In this document: positions 29,726 to 39,844 of the stretch, one piece after another
Layout of the letters: each line of letters begins with the position of its first letter
How positions within the stretch are numbered: the stretch's first letter is position 1
Source: Oscillatoria sp.
GTDB taxonomy: Bacteria > Cyanobacteriota > Cyanobacteriia > Cyanobacteriales > Laspinemataceae
Direction of reading: 5' to 3'
NCBI GenBank assembly: GCA_011390515.1
Contig: JAABSJ010000001.1
Location: forward strand, 48,320-112,319
DNA: 64,000 bases
Notes under the pieces: generated by a model
What the model saw: only the letters and a program-made list of their open reading frames with translations
Databases searched by the model: none
Told to the model about the DNA's origin: nothing
Translations under genes and position numbers: made by a program

Positions 29726-30964
29726 TTACTTTTTGAGATGGCGTACCTCTTTTTCTGTAAAGGAGTTGGCGGTTGCTTTGGCGATCGCCGCAATCCCAAA
29801 TCCGGGGGGATAACTTCCCTCTTCTTTAATCTGCTGAATTTGTTCGCGCTGGATGGGTAGATTCAATTTTTTCCCAACGGTGGCGACAATATCGCCGCGA
29901 TCGATAATTCCGGAGACGGCACCGGCTGGGGAAAGCACAGTAATATAAGGTAAATTTTCGATTTCCATCCGATTAATCACCTCGACTAGGGTGCTATTTT
30001 CCTCTACGGTAATAATCTCAGACAGGGGATGGACAATTTCTAACAAGGTTTGAGTCTGCCACTGACTGCGTTCGATTGAGCGTAAATCGTCTAGGGAAAT
30101 CATGCCTCGATAGCGGCCATCGGAGGCGGCAAAATAGGCGGCGTAACGCTGCTCAGTTTGCAGGTAGTCCCCGGCAAATTGATTTAAGGTCATTTTGGCA
30201 TCGACGACCCGAAAGTGACGGGTCATGGCATCCTGAGCTTGAAGTTGGAGTAGAGCCTGTTGTAAGGAGGCTAGGCGATCGTAGGCGTTGGCGTTGCGGA
30301 CGGCAAACCAGCCAATTAAGGCAATCCAAATCCCCCCAAAGCTATTGGCGAGGAACAAGAGGGAAAGTCCCAGGGCGATCGCAGTAAAACCGAGGGTTTT
30401 TCCCGCCTGGGCTGCCCAATGCACGGCTTGAAAGCGGTTCCCACTGATTTTCCAAATGATCGCTTTTAAAATTTGCCCGCCATCGAGGGGGAGTCCGGGA
30501 ATCAGGTTAAATAATGCCAAGACCAGGTTAATCGCGGATAAATCCCGGGCGACGACGGCAACGGGTGAGGTCCCGGGGAGGAGTCCGCCGATGACTCCGA
30601 GGATGGCAAATAAGGTAAAACTCACCGCAGGGCCAGCGATCGCCACTTGAAAGGCTTCTTCTGGGGTTTTGGATTCCTGTTCGATGGAGGCGACACCCCC
30701 AAAAATAAACAGGGTAATTGAGTTCACCTTGATTCCTTGAGATTGAGCCACTAAACTATGCCCGAGTTCATGGAGTAACACAGAAGCAAACAGCAGGAGG
30801 GCTAATCCTAACCCGGTTGCCCAGGCGATCGCAGGCTCCCATTGTTGTTGTTCTGAATACTGCCCCGCATTTAATACCGTGACTAAAGAGAGGATAATCA
30901 ACCATGAATAATCTATATAAAGCGGGATGCCAAATACCATCCCAATTCGCCAACCAGGTTGCAT
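29726..30964 (-). CDS. Site-2 protease family (M50) metalloprotease with CBS domains
   Basis: LLHELGHSLVAQSQG (HExxH), NLIPGLPLDGGQILKA, multiple TMs, C-terminal CBS pair. Start MQPGWRIG chosen. Confidence 0.92.
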   Translation of the reverse strand: MQPGWRIGMVFGIPLYIDYSWLIILSLVTVLNAGQYSEQQQWEPAIAWATGLGLALLLFASVLLHELGHSLVAQSQGIKVNSITLFIFGGVASIEQESKTPEEAFQVAIAGPAVSFTLFAILGVIGGLLPGTSPVAVVARDLSAINLVLALFNLIPGLPLDGGQILKAIIWKISGNRFQAVHWAAQAGKTLGFTAIALGLSLLFLANSFGGIWIALIGWFAVRNANAYDRLASLQQALLQLQAQDAMTRHFRVVDAKMTLNQFAGDYLQTEQRYAAYFAASDGRYRGMISLDDLRSIERSQWQTQTLLEIVHPLSEIITVEENSTLVEVINRMEIENLPYITVLSPAGAVSGIIDRGDIVATVGKKLNLPIQREQIQQIKEEGSYPPGFGIAAIAKATANSFTEKEVRHLKK

Positions 30965-31731
30965 AAAATTTTCCTTAATTTTTAGTGATGTTGTTTGCCT
31001 TGATCCGGCACATCGCGATCGAGCCAATCTGAGAATTCAATCCGGCTTTCTTCTATTCTACTAATTTTCAGGGCGCAACTGACTGGTAGGGCGTGGGTAC
31101 AGTGGAGGGGTTGCAGGGGAGAGGCTTGAAAAAATGGATGGGGCGATTCTTTTCTAATTTTTTGGAAAGGATCGCTCAGTTTTTAGGGAGATGAACGATA
31201 ATTTTTTTTGAGGAAAGCAGAAACAATCCCATCGCAGTTGTTTCCTGGAGTTCCAAGGATGTTAGGGGGGTTGATTGCAGAGGAATGGAACCGTTGGGGA
31301 ACCCTAACGACTTTTCAGTTGTATTCGATGACGCTTGCTATCGGCCAGTCTAAATCATGATGGTCATAAAATTTATCCGGGGGAGCATCTTGCTCCCTGA
31401 TCGGAGTAGGGTGGAAGATGCTCCCACTCCTTATGCCTGCGTCCGAGTAGGGAGCAAGATGCTCCCACTCCTTATGTAGAATTGTAGAATTAAAATTGTC
31501 CAGTTCCGACAAGAGGCGCGATAAAGACTACACTTCTGGGGGTGCGATCGCCTCCATCTGTATCGGAGAAACGAGAGGGCCGCCCGAGGACTGGGTAAAG
31601 GTTCAGCTCAAAAGGATGACGATCGCCCCAGGAGGAACCCCGGTAATCCCCGGTTCACTCTGGGGCGATCGGTGAATTTGAGGCGGTTCTGGGTTGCGCT
31701 GACTCATCCGAGTTTTACGCTTCAATGTTCC

Positions 31732-32007
31732 TTACAGAACACCTGAATTGCTTAAACCTAAGATCAATCCAGCACCGAGAAGGTGACCGAAACTCAGAGT
31801 AGCCAGCAGTTCAGGGAAACCAAATTTCTTAAGGACTGGAGGCATTCCCACGGGCAAACCTGGCCCTTTGCCTGGATTTTGGATGGCTCGGTAGCCAATG
31901 ATGATGGCAAATAGATTAGCCAGGATCATCACCAGTCCAACCGATGGAGACCAGTTTGGGGTCGGGGGTACGTTTGAGGCAACTGCGATAATGGTTGTGT
32001 AAAGCAA
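31732..32007 (-). CDS. psaK: Photosystem I reaction center subunit PsaK
   Basis: TPNWSPSVGLVMILANLFAIIIGYRAIQNPGKGPGLP...FGFPELLATLSFGHLLGAGLILGL. Confidence 0.94.
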   Translation of the reverse strand: MLYTTIIAVASNVPPTPNWSPSVGLVMILANLFAIIIGYRAIQNPGKGPGLPVGMPPVLKKFGFPELLATLSFGHLLGAGLILGLSNSGVL

Positions 32008-32151
32008 GTTTGTATCTCCTTTGTGGATAAATCAGTTCAATGACTGGAATTATAAGAATTTATCGGCAAAAAAGAAAATTTTGTATTAATCCTTTACAAA
32101 GGCTTAGACTTTTGAAACAAATTGTCATAATTTGCAGGAGAATGACCTGGG

Positions 32152-32811
32152 ATGCGCGTTAAAATTTGCGGAATTACGAAACCGGAGCAGGGTGTGGCGA
32201 TCGCCGATTTGGGGGCGACGGCCCTGGGTTTCGTATGTGTGCCGACTTCCCCTCGCTATGTGACGGATTTACAGATTCAGCAGGTGGTTCAGGCTCTGGA
32301 AGGGATGCCGGTGGATTTGATTGGGGTGTTTGCAAGTACCACACATGAGATAATTTGTCAAGCGGTTGAAGTGGGAGGATTAACTGGAGTGCAACTGCAT
32401 GGCGGGGAATCCTTGGAGTTTTGCGATCGCCTACGCCAAGGGTTACCCGAAGCGGTGGAAATCCTCAAAGCTATCCGCGTCAAAGCGGCAACGGATTTGG
32501 CGCAAGCTAGGGATTATCTCTCGGTTGTGGATACATTGCTGCTGGATGCTTACCATCCCGGATTGCTGGGGGGAACGGGACAAACCCTGGACTGGAATTT
32601 ATTGCAACAGTTTAACCCCGGTTGCCCCTGGCTGTTAGCTGGGGGACTGACCCCGGAGAATATCCAAGGGGCGATCGCCCAAGTCAAACCCCCCGGTATC
32701 GACCTCTCCAGTGGAGTAGAGCGATCGCCGGGGGACAAGGACCTCGCCAAAGTTGCTGAATTGTTCTTCAAGCTCAAATTGTCCGTCAGTTGCCTATCGG
32801 AATCCGCTTGA
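32152..32811 (+). CDS. trpF: Phosphoribosylanthranilate isomerase
   Basis: [76 protein letters not shown]. Confidence 0.96.
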   Translation: MRVKICGITKPEQGVAIADLGATALGFVCVPTSPRYVTDLQIQQVVQALEGMPVDLIGVFASTTHEIICQAVEVGGLTGVQLHGGESLEFCDRLRQGLPEAVEILKAIRVKAATDLAQARDYLSVVDTLLLDAYHPGLLGGTGQTLDWNLLQQFNPGCPWLLAGGLTPENIQGAIAQVKPPGIDLSSGVERSPGDKDLAKVAELFFKLKLSVSCLSESA

Positions 32812-32852
32812 CAACTCAGCCGTTACCCTGTAAAATCCTTTCTTTAAAAGAT

Positions 32853-33578
32853 TTAAAAGAAAGAGGGTTGATGACGAATCAGGTTGAGAAACTCTTCCCG
32901 AGTCTTTTGCTCTTCCTGAAACTGACCGACCATCGCACTGGTGACCGTCCAGGAACCGGGTTTTTGGACACCTCGCATGACCATACACATATGAGTGGCT
33001 TCCATGACTACTGCCACCCCTTTCGGTTCTAAAATGCTTTGAATGGCTTCGGCGACTTGGCGGGTGAGGCGCTCTTGCACCTGGAGTCGCCGACTGTACA
33101 TCTCGACAATCCGGGCGAGTTTGCTCAATCCCACAACTTTTTCATTGGGGATATAGGCAACATGGGCGCGGCCCATAAACGGGAGCATATGGTGTTCGCA
33201 GAGGCTGAAGAAATTAATGTCTCGCACCAGTACCATCTCGTTATGCCCTTCGTCAAAGATGGCACCATTCAACAACTCTTCCAACGATTGATTGTAACCG
33301 CTCGTCAGAAAACGCATGGCATCCGCCGCCCGTTTCGGGGTCTTAAGCAACCCTTCCCGTTCTGGATTTTCCCCAACCCCGAGGAGCACTTCGCGGAACG
33401 CATCCTTCATCCGATCGGCGCTTTCGGCAGGGGGTTGATGAATATTGGGTTGAGCACCATTTAAGGTATTGCGATCAGGTCGCGTCTCGATGCGGGGGTT
33501 TTTGTCTGAGGTTTGGGCGGATTTAGTACCATTTCCAGTCTGGGGTGATTGAGATCCGTGGGAAGCAGCAATAGTCAT
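32853..33578 (-). CDS. folE: GTP cyclohydrolase I
   Basis: [66 protein letters not shown]. Confidence 0.97.
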   Translation of the reverse strand: MTIAASHGSQSPQTGNGTKSAQTSDKNPRIETRPDRNTLNGAQPNIHQPPAESADRMKDAFREVLLGVGENPEREGLLKTPKRAADAMRFLTSGYNQSLEELLNGAIFDEGHNEMVLVRDINFFSLCEHHMLPFMGRAHVAYIPNEKVVGLSKLARIVEMYSRRLQVQERLTRQVAEAIQSILEPKGVAVVMEATHMCMVMRGVQKPGSWTVTSAMVGQFQEEQKTREEFLNLIRHQPSFF

Positions 33579-33787
33579 AAAAGATGTATGAGAGTGAGAG
33601 AGGTTTACAGATACTTCAACTGCAACATTTAACCTGATAAAATCTGCTCATCACTGAACATTTCCAAGAATAGTATGGCATCACCACCAAGGGTGAAGGC
33701 AGATGAGAAGCAAAGTCTTGCTTAAACACAAGACGCTTTGTTTACTTTGGTTTGGAGACTTTATCTGTCTACTTTCCTCGCACTTTG

Positions 33788-33941
33788 ATACCAAATCCGC
33801 TACTCTTAGGTTGGCTTTAAAGAACACCCTATGAGGGTGGAGGCTCACAGGACGTAGACCCAGCAACTGCTTAGAGGCGGGTAGCCTGCCCCAGAAGACG
33901 GCTTATTGAAAAACTTGACTTTTTACAACTGGATTTGGCAT
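33788..33941. repeat. Degenerate repeat family 3 copy
   Basis: Bounded by ATACCAAATCCG ... GACTTTTTACAACTGGATTTGGCAT; internal CACCCTATGAGGGTG hairpin. Confidence 0.45.
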
Positions 33942-34501
33942 GACTTCACTCAGTCAATTATTTAACGTCGCTTAACTTACGACCAGCTATGAATTTAATA
34001 GCTTTTAGTTCTTCGTCGGGCGAGGGTTTTCGCTGGTTAAATAAGTTAATAACCCTTGAAATTGTAACACAATTTTACGGCTTGGACTAGAGTTTAAGTG
34101 AACTTTAGTCAAGTTGGATGAGCTTGAGAGCGTGGAGCAACCCCATCTAAAAATAAGAGTTGGCTCAGAAGACTCGCTAAACGTAAAGTTTTGTTACTGA
34201 TTAAAAGTATATCATCCAATGGGATAGTTTGTTGATCTCGCCCCAATTCTTTTACGCTGGAAATTCAGGATTAGCCACCCGTCATGTTGGAGCGATCGCC
34301 CCTGGTCTTGGCGGGGGTCAGATGGTAGCTGAAAAATGAACCAGGGACAAGGATTGACCCGGTTCCTCGGTCCATGTCATGGGTTCTATTTGGGAATTTT
34401 TTCGGGCGATCGCCCCTGACCCATATAGAGTGAACTGATTGATCCGGCTTAGAAAAACAAATGGTAAACCGCCTCAATCTCAGCCCAGGAATAGAGCCAA
34501 C

Positions 34502-35482
34502 TTAGGCAGGCACTTCTGCAAACACCCCAATCCGGCGAAACTTCTGATAGCGCAGTTCCCGGCGTTGCTGACTGCTTAAAGCAGACAATTCGTCTAAATT
34601 CTTTAATAACGCTTCCTTCAGACTAGAAGCGGCCTGTAGGGGATTGGAATGAGCGCCCCCCAAAGGTTCGGGCAGGATTTCGTCGAGAATCCCCAGGTTT
34701 TTTAAATCCCAGGAGGTAATTTTCAGGGCTTCAGCAGCGCGAGGGGCCTTGGAGGCATCTTTCCAGAGAATGGCGGCACAAGCTTCGGGAGTGGCGACGG
34801 TGTAAACTGCGTGTTCAAACATCAGGAGGCGATCGCCTACCCCAATCCCCAACGCCCCACCGGAACCCCCTTCACCAATTACGGTAGAAATAATCGGCAC
34901 ATCCAAACGGAACATTTCCCGCAGATTGTAGGCGATCGCCTCTCCCTGACCTTGATGTTCTGCCTCTACCCCCGCCCAAGCGCCGGGAGTATCAATAAAC
35001 GTAAAAATCGGCATTCCGAAGCGGTTCGCATGGTCCATCAACCGCATCGCCTTGCGATAACCCCCAGGGGAAGCCATCCCAAAATTGCGGGTGACATTAT
35101 CTTTGGTATCCCGACCTTTCTGATGACCGAGAATGACCGCCGGAATGCCGCCAATCCGGGCCATCCCACCGACTAAAGCCGGGTCATCATATCCCCCGCG
35201 ATCGCCATGCAGTTCCATCCATTCATCGGTAATCGCTTGAATGTAATCTAAGGTACTGGGCCTCCGGGGATGACGGGCTAACTGCAACCGCTGATAGGGC
35301 GTTAACGTGGAAAAAATTTCCTGGCGCAGTTGGTTAGCGCGCGCTTCCAACTGGCGGATTTCCTCGGAGACATCCACCCCATTTTCTTCGGCGAGTTCTC
35401 GGATTTGTTGAATCCGCCCTTCCAGTTCGGCTAGGGGCTTTTCAAAATCTAAAAGGAAAGTTCTGCGTTCGGGAGTTGCCAT
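34502..35482 (-). CDS. accA: Acetyl-CoA carboxylase carboxyltransferase subunit alpha
   Basis: [31 protein letters not shown]...[14 protein letters not shown]...[15 protein letters not shown]...[11 protein letters not shown]...[15 protein letters not shown]. Start re-assigned downstream of a low-complexity repeat. Confidence 0.96.
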   Translation of the reverse strand: MATPERRTFLLDFEKPLAELEGRIQQIRELAEENGVDVSEEIRQLEARANQLRQEIFSTLTPYQRLQLARHPRRPSTLDYIQAITDEWMELHGDRGGYDDPALVGGMARIGGIPAVILGHQKGRDTKDNVTRNFGMASPGGYRKAMRLMDHANRFGMPIFTFIDTPGAWAGVEAEHQGQGEAIAYNLREMFRLDVPIISTVIGEGGSGGALGIGVGDRLLMFEHAVYTVATPEACAAILWKDASKAPRAAEALKITSWDLKNLGILDEILPEPLGGAHSNPLQAASSLKEALLKNLDELSALSSQQRRELRYQKFRRIGVFAEVPA

Positions 35483-35667
35483 AACAGGTGGGGAGTTAGA
35501 GAGAGGAGGGAGATCCGGGAGATAGGGGAGATGGGGGAGAGATGGGAGATAGGGCAGATAGGGCAGATAGGGGAGAGACGGGAGTTGGGGGAGGTGGGGA
35601 AGAGGGGAACGACTGAAGTCGTTACTACAAACAGCCTTTCCATCCTCCCCTATTCCCAACCTAGAGA

Positions 35668-36696
35668 CTAACGAGGCTCAAGCAGCAGGGGTTGAAAGCC
35701 ATGCTTAATCGACCATTCGCCGATCATTGCCATCTTCTGCACCGAAATTTGATTACGTCCCCAGGAGAAATTCGTATAGATTTTTTCAAATTCCAGGAGC
35801 ATAGACTCGGCAAAGCAAGCAAAAAGCTGACGTGCGGGGACATCCATACTGACGATTTGCATAATTCGCCAATCGATATCTAGGGTATGTTCGACAATCC
35901 CACCTTTAAGGACAGAAACCTCCGGGTGTTGAAACTGGGTCTCCAGGTTTTTGGGATACCCGCCATCAATGAGCAAACAAGGATGCTTTAAGGAATTGGC
36001 ATCAATTTGCACCCCTTTGGGCATACTGGCCACCCAGACGACAATATCGGCTTGGGGGAGAGCTTCTTCCAAGCCCATAATTTTGCCGCGTCCTAAATCT
36101 TCTTGCAAGAGCCGCAATCGTTCGCGATCGCGGGCGATTAGCAGGAGTTCTGCAACATCCGTTCGACTGTTCAACCAGCGACAGACGGCACTCCCGATAT
36201 CTCCGGTGGCTCCACAAACTGCCACGGTTGCCTTCGACAAGTTGATGCCAAGCTGTTTTGAGGCTTGTTCTACCTGCTGACAGATAATATAGGCGGTGTG
36301 GGTGTTTCCTGTGGTAAAACGTTCAAACTCTAGCTTGATATTGCGAACTTGCTCGAATTGCTGCAAGTTAAAGTTTTCAAAGATAATTGAGGAAAAGCCC
36401 CCAAGTGCCGTGATGTTAATGCCATGTTTTTGGGCGTGAGCCATCGCGTTAAGGATTTTCCGCGTTGCCGCCTTGATGCGCCGGGAGGCGAGCATCTCTG
36501 GCAGAAAGCAGGATTCCACATACCGTCCTTCAATAATCTGGCCGGTGGCACTGGTAACAGTGATGTTATCGACTATCTGCGGTGGGGCGGAACACCAGAA
36601 ATCCAACCCTTGATCGGCATATTCCGGGTAACCCAGATCTCTAGCAACAGACTGGGCGTGAGCCAAACTGGTAAGGTGACCGATGAGACCAAACAT
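35668..36696 (-). CDS. aar: Long-chain acyl-[acyl-carrier-protein] reductase (AAR, alkane biosynthesis)
   Basis: [43 protein letters not shown]...[18 protein letters not shown]; adjacent to ado and accA. Confidence 0.94.
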   Translation of the reverse strand: MFGLIGHLTSLAHAQSVARDLGYPEYADQGLDFWCSAPPQIVDNITVTSATGQIIEGRYVESCFLPEMLASRRIKAATRKILNAMAHAQKHGINITALGGFSSIIFENFNLQQFEQVRNIKLEFERFTTGNTHTAYIICQQVEQASKQLGINLSKATVAVCGATGDIGSAVCRWLNSRTDVAELLLIARDRERLRLLQEDLGRGKIMGLEEALPQADIVVWVASMPKGVQIDANSLKHPCLLIDGGYPKNLETQFQHPEVSVLKGGIVEHTLDIDWRIMQIVSMDVPARQLFACFAESMLLEFEKIYTNFSWGRNQISVQKMAMIGEWSIKHGFQPLLLEPR

Positions 36697-36888
36697 TAAG
36701 CGTTTTAGGGTAGCCTTTGAATCAGGCGCAGTAGGGTTAAAGGAAAAGATTCGTTAAGAATATCTTTAAATAGTACACCAAGACTGCACGGGAGTCCCGG
36801 TAGCCTTGTCTGTTTCCCTGGGGTTGGATGCATCAAAAAATCCTAGCCCTGTCAAGGTGGTAAATTTAATCACGAAAAATCGTTATTT

Positions 36889-36922
36889 CTTGTAGGGGCG
36901 CTTCTCGAAGCGCCCCTACAAG
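36889..36922. repeat. Perfect palindrome, 15-bp arms
   Basis: CTTGTAGGGGCGCTT-CTCG-AAGCGCCCCTACAAG. Confidence 0.95.
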
Positions 36923-36955
36923 AGGTAAATTTAATCACGAAAAATCATTGTTTCT

Positions 36956-37004
36956 TGTCGGAGTAAATGCTTGCGCCCCAAGGGCGCAAGCATTTACTCC
37001 GACA
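36956..37004. repeat. Repeat family 4: 49-bp perfect palindrome, 23-bp arms
   Basis: TGTCGGAGTAAATGCTTGCGCCC-CAA-GGGCGCAAGCATTTACTCCGACA; second copy at 38463-38511. Confidence 0.95.
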
Positions 37005-37008
37005 AATC

Positions 37009-37130
37009 ATACGGAATCCGGTTGTCAAAGGTCTGTAAAAACCCGCACCCTGAAGGGTGGGGCTATACGGACGAAGCCCGCCTGCGCGGGCTAAGAAAGA
37101 AAACCGACTTTTAACAACCGGATTTGGTAT
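37009..37130. repeat. Repeat family 3 copy
   Basis: ATACGGAATCCGGTTGTCAAAGGTC ... ACTTTTAACAACCGGATTTGGTAT imperfect TIRs; inverted relative to 38562-38683. Confidence 0.85.
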
Positions 37131-37371
37131 CAATACACCTTGACAGGGCTAATCAAAAAATCCTGAACTACTGCCAAAACTGACCTCGGTTGTCAGGGTT
37201 TTACCAATTTTGAGGCGGGATGGTGACGGGGAGGAAGATCTGGGAGTTCGGGGTTGGACTGTGCATCTTTGGCGGAGGTGTCCGCTGGGACCCCAATCAT
37301 AGCTTCACCCCCGACGGAAGCAAAAATTGACTTCTATCGAGGGCGATCGCCAGTGGGTTGAAGGGGTGAAT

Positions 37372-38070
37372 TTAGGCTCCGGTGAGTCCGTAAGCAGACA
37401 TCCGCATAATATCGCGAGTGGTAAACCCAATCGTGCTGAGGGCTTCGCCGTAAGCGATCATAAAGTCTTCCACGAGGGCTTCTTTTTCCATTCCCAGGAC
37501 CTTAGCATCCTTGTCCACCTGATTGAGCATCTTCCAGACGATGGGGAGGTTCTGGCGGTTGGCTTGTTCGAGTTCAGTTTTAGAATCTTCAAAATGAGCT
37601 TGCAGCCATTTTTCCCCAAAATTGAGGTGGCTGTATTCGTCTTTGACGACGCCTTCGGTAATTTTCCGTGCAAAGGGGTCTGCCACGGGGATATAAATGT
37701 TGTATGCGGCGATCGCAAAGCTTTCGATAATTAACGCTTGAATTAACAAACAGGTGACGACATTGCCAGAGGCTGCTGCCGTTTGGAAATTTTGGTGCAA
37801 CCCGGAAAAAAATTCCTGGGCAAACTCCATGTCAGGTTCTACCTCTAAATTCCGCCCACAGGCTTGGAACCCTTTCTTGTGGCGGATTTCCATTTTCGCC
37901 AAGCTAATCAATTCGTCTTTAGAATCCGGCAGCATTTCAGCCAGTTTAATATAGTTATCATTGGCCTCCTGTTCGCCTTCGATCACGATTGCGTTAATTC
38001 GGCTGTAAGCGTCTTTATAGTTGGCGCTTTGGAAGTCAAAGGTGGTGCTGGTAGCCTCAAGCTGGGGCAT
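37372..38070 (-). CDS. ado: Aldehyde-deformylating oxygenase (ADO, alkane biosynthesis)
   Basis: [75 protein letters not shown]...[15 protein letters not shown] (ferritin-like di-iron ligands). Confidence 0.96.
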   Translation of the reverse strand: MPQLEATSTTFDFQSANYKDAYSRINAIVIEGEQEANDNYIKLAEMLPDSKDELISLAKMEIRHKKGFQACGRNLEVEPDMEFAQEFFSGLHQNFQTAAASGNVVTCLLIQALIIESFAIAAYNIYIPVADPFARKITEGVVKDEYSHLNFGEKWLQAHFEDSKTELEQANRQNLPIVWKMLNQVDKDAKVLGMEKEALVEDFMIAYGEALSTIGFTTRDIMRMSAYGLTGA

Positions 38071-38325
38071 AGCTGTGTTTTCTCCTGATGATATGGTCGC
38101 CGACGTTCCTAGAACTGACCTAATTTGTGATTTAAGGTCAAGGTTCAACTGGTTAACACCAATTAAATGTCTTTTATTTTACTTTACCGTTCGTTATATA
38201 ACTTTACCATTTTTTCAGGAAATCGCCAATCAAGGTCAACTCTGCCCACAATCAGGTTATCCGGGATGCCCAACTGGGGGCCTGCTCTCAGGGAACTCCA
38301 AAAAATAATATCTCCAAAACCTTCG

Positions 38326-38460
38326 TTCGTAGTGACGCAACGGAGTAGCCCCGTCAATCGTTCGTAGTGACGCAACGGAGTAGCCCCGTCAATCGTTCGT
38401 GGTGACGCAACGGAGTAGCCCCGTCAATCGTTCGTAGTGACGCAACGGAGTAGCCCCGTC
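38326..38460. repeat. 35-bp tandem repeat, 4 units
   Basis: Unit TTCGTAGTGACGCAACGGAGTAGCCCCGTCAATCG; one unit has a single A to G change. Confidence 0.95.
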
Positions 38461-38462
38461 AC

Positions 38463-38511
38463 TGTCGGAGTAAATGCTTGCGCCCCTGGGGCGCAAGCAT
38501 TTACTCCGACA
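38463..38511. repeat. Repeat family 4: 49-bp perfect palindrome, 24-bp arms
   Basis: TGTCGGAGTAAATGCTTGCGCCCC-T-GGGGCGCAAGCATTTACTCCGACA. Confidence 0.95.
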
Positions 38512-38561
38512 GATACCTTTTTTGCAGAGACTCAGATCAAGGATGACGCTTGGATTTAATA

Positions 38562-38683
38562 ATACCAAATCCGGTTGTTAAAAGTCGGTTTTCGCTTTTA
38601 GCCCGCGCAGGCGGGCTTCGTCCGTATAGCCCCACCCTTTAGGGTGCGGGTTTTTATAGACCTTTGACAACCGAATTCCCTAT
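38562..38683. repeat. Repeat family 3 copy
   Basis: ATACCAAATCCGGTTGTTAAAAGTCGG ... GACCTTTGACAACCGAATTCCCTA; internal GCCCGCGCAGGCGGGC and CACCCTTTAGGGTG hairpins. Confidence 0.85.
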
Positions 38684-38721
38684 AAAAGGCGATCGCAGCC
38701 CCCACCATCCATCGGTCAAGT

Positions 38722-39840
38722 TCACTTGCACGGCAGCCTCACCGTAAACGTTGTGCCGACATCCTGAATACTCTCCACAGAAATGGTCCCACCGTGGGCA
38801 TCTACACATTTTTTGACAATGGCCAATCCCAACCCGGTTCCGGGAATACTCCCTACATTAGTAGCCCGCTCAAACGACTCAAATAATTGATCCAGTTCTT
38901 CAGCCGGAATGCCAATCCCCCGATCTTGAATTTCAAAAACAACTTGATTATCTTTCCCGGTGATGATAAAATTAACATCCTCTCCATTGGGAGAATATTT
39001 AATCGCATTGGAGAGCAAGTTGGTCAGAATATGGCGTAACAGGTTTTCGTCAAATCGCCAACCCTCGGGAAAATATCCCCGAAGGGTGATACGAATCCGT
39101 TGGTCAGTTCTATTCCCCAGTTCCTGTTCTTCCGCCAGGTTTTGACAGAAAATCACTAAATTCACAGGTTGGGGATTAAACGGAAGTTTACCCGATTCTG
39201 CCTTCCCGATCATCAGGACTTCATCTAATAAATTCGTCATCCGCTTAACCGCATCTTTAATCCGCTGATAGTGGATCAGTTTTTTCTCATCAGTCCAGCG
39301 ATGACTGTAATATTGCAATAACTCAGTAGACCCTTGAATCGTGGTCATCGGGGTCCGAAATTCATGGGAAGTCATCGAAATATAGCGACTTTTGACCTCA
39401 GCTAATCGTTCTGCTTCTTGGCGGAGAGCCTCAGAGATTTCCAAATTTTCCCGCATCTTCTGTTCGACTTGATGTCGTCGCAAAGCAATCTGAATCGAAC
39501 TATGGATTTCCCGTTCATCAAAGGGTTTAAGCAAGTATCCAAAAGGTTCGGTAATTCCCGCCCGTTGCAAGGTCTCTTCATCGGAGTAGGCGGTCAAAAA
39601 AATCACCGGAATATTGTATAGTTGACGAATTATATTCGCCAAGTTTATTCCATCTAGTGTTCCCTTTAAGATAATATCCATCAGTACCAAATCAGGCTGA
39701 ATCTTAGAGACTTCTTCCAGGGCGTCTTCGGCGCAATCAACCGTTGCAGATACAGTATAACCTAGAGATTTTAAGGACTGGTTCAAATCTCGGGCTGTAA
39801 TGGGTTCATCCTCAACCACTAAAATTTTAATCGGTTCCAT
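38722..39840 (-). CDS. REC-histidine kinase
   Basis: MEPIKILVVEDEPITARDLNQSLKSLGY...[71 protein letters not shown]. Confidence 0.93.
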   Translation of the reverse strand: MEPIKILVVEDEPITARDLNQSLKSLGYTVSATVDCAEDALEEVSKIQPDLVLMDIILKGTLDGINLANIIRQLYNIPVIFLTAYSDEETLQRAGITEPFGYLLKPFDEREIHSSIQIALRRHQVEQKMRENLEISEALRQEAERLAEVKSRYISMTSHEFRTPMTTIQGSTELLQYYSHRWTDEKKLIHYQRIKDAVKRMTNLLDEVLMIGKAESGKLPFNPQPVNLVIFCQNLAEEQELGNRTDQRIRITLRGYFPEGWRFDENLLRHILTNLLSNAIKYSPNGEDVNFIITGKDNQVVFEIQDRGIGIPAEELDQLFESFERATNVGSIPGTGLGLAIVKKCVDAHGGTISVESIQDVGTTFTVRLPCK

Positions 39841-39844
39841 TTTT

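Larger units (their letters stand above)
36844..37151. mobile_element. Composite non-autonomous MITE-like element between ado and aar
   Basis: Perfect 16-bp TIRs TAGCCCTGTCAAGGTG (36844-36859) / CACCTTGACAGGGCTA (37136-37151), flanked by a perfect 12-bp direct repeat ATCAAAAAATCC (36832-36843 and 37152-37163). Confidence 0.82.

Noticed and set aside
35449-35659. N-terminal extension of AccA with [14 protein letters not shown] repeats
   Set aside because: It is low-complexity intergenic repeat DNA; the standard AccA N-terminus starts at [13 protein letters not shown] (35482).
38326-38460. 35-bp repeats as a CRISPR array
   Set aside because: There are four contiguous units without spacers; this is a tandem repeat.
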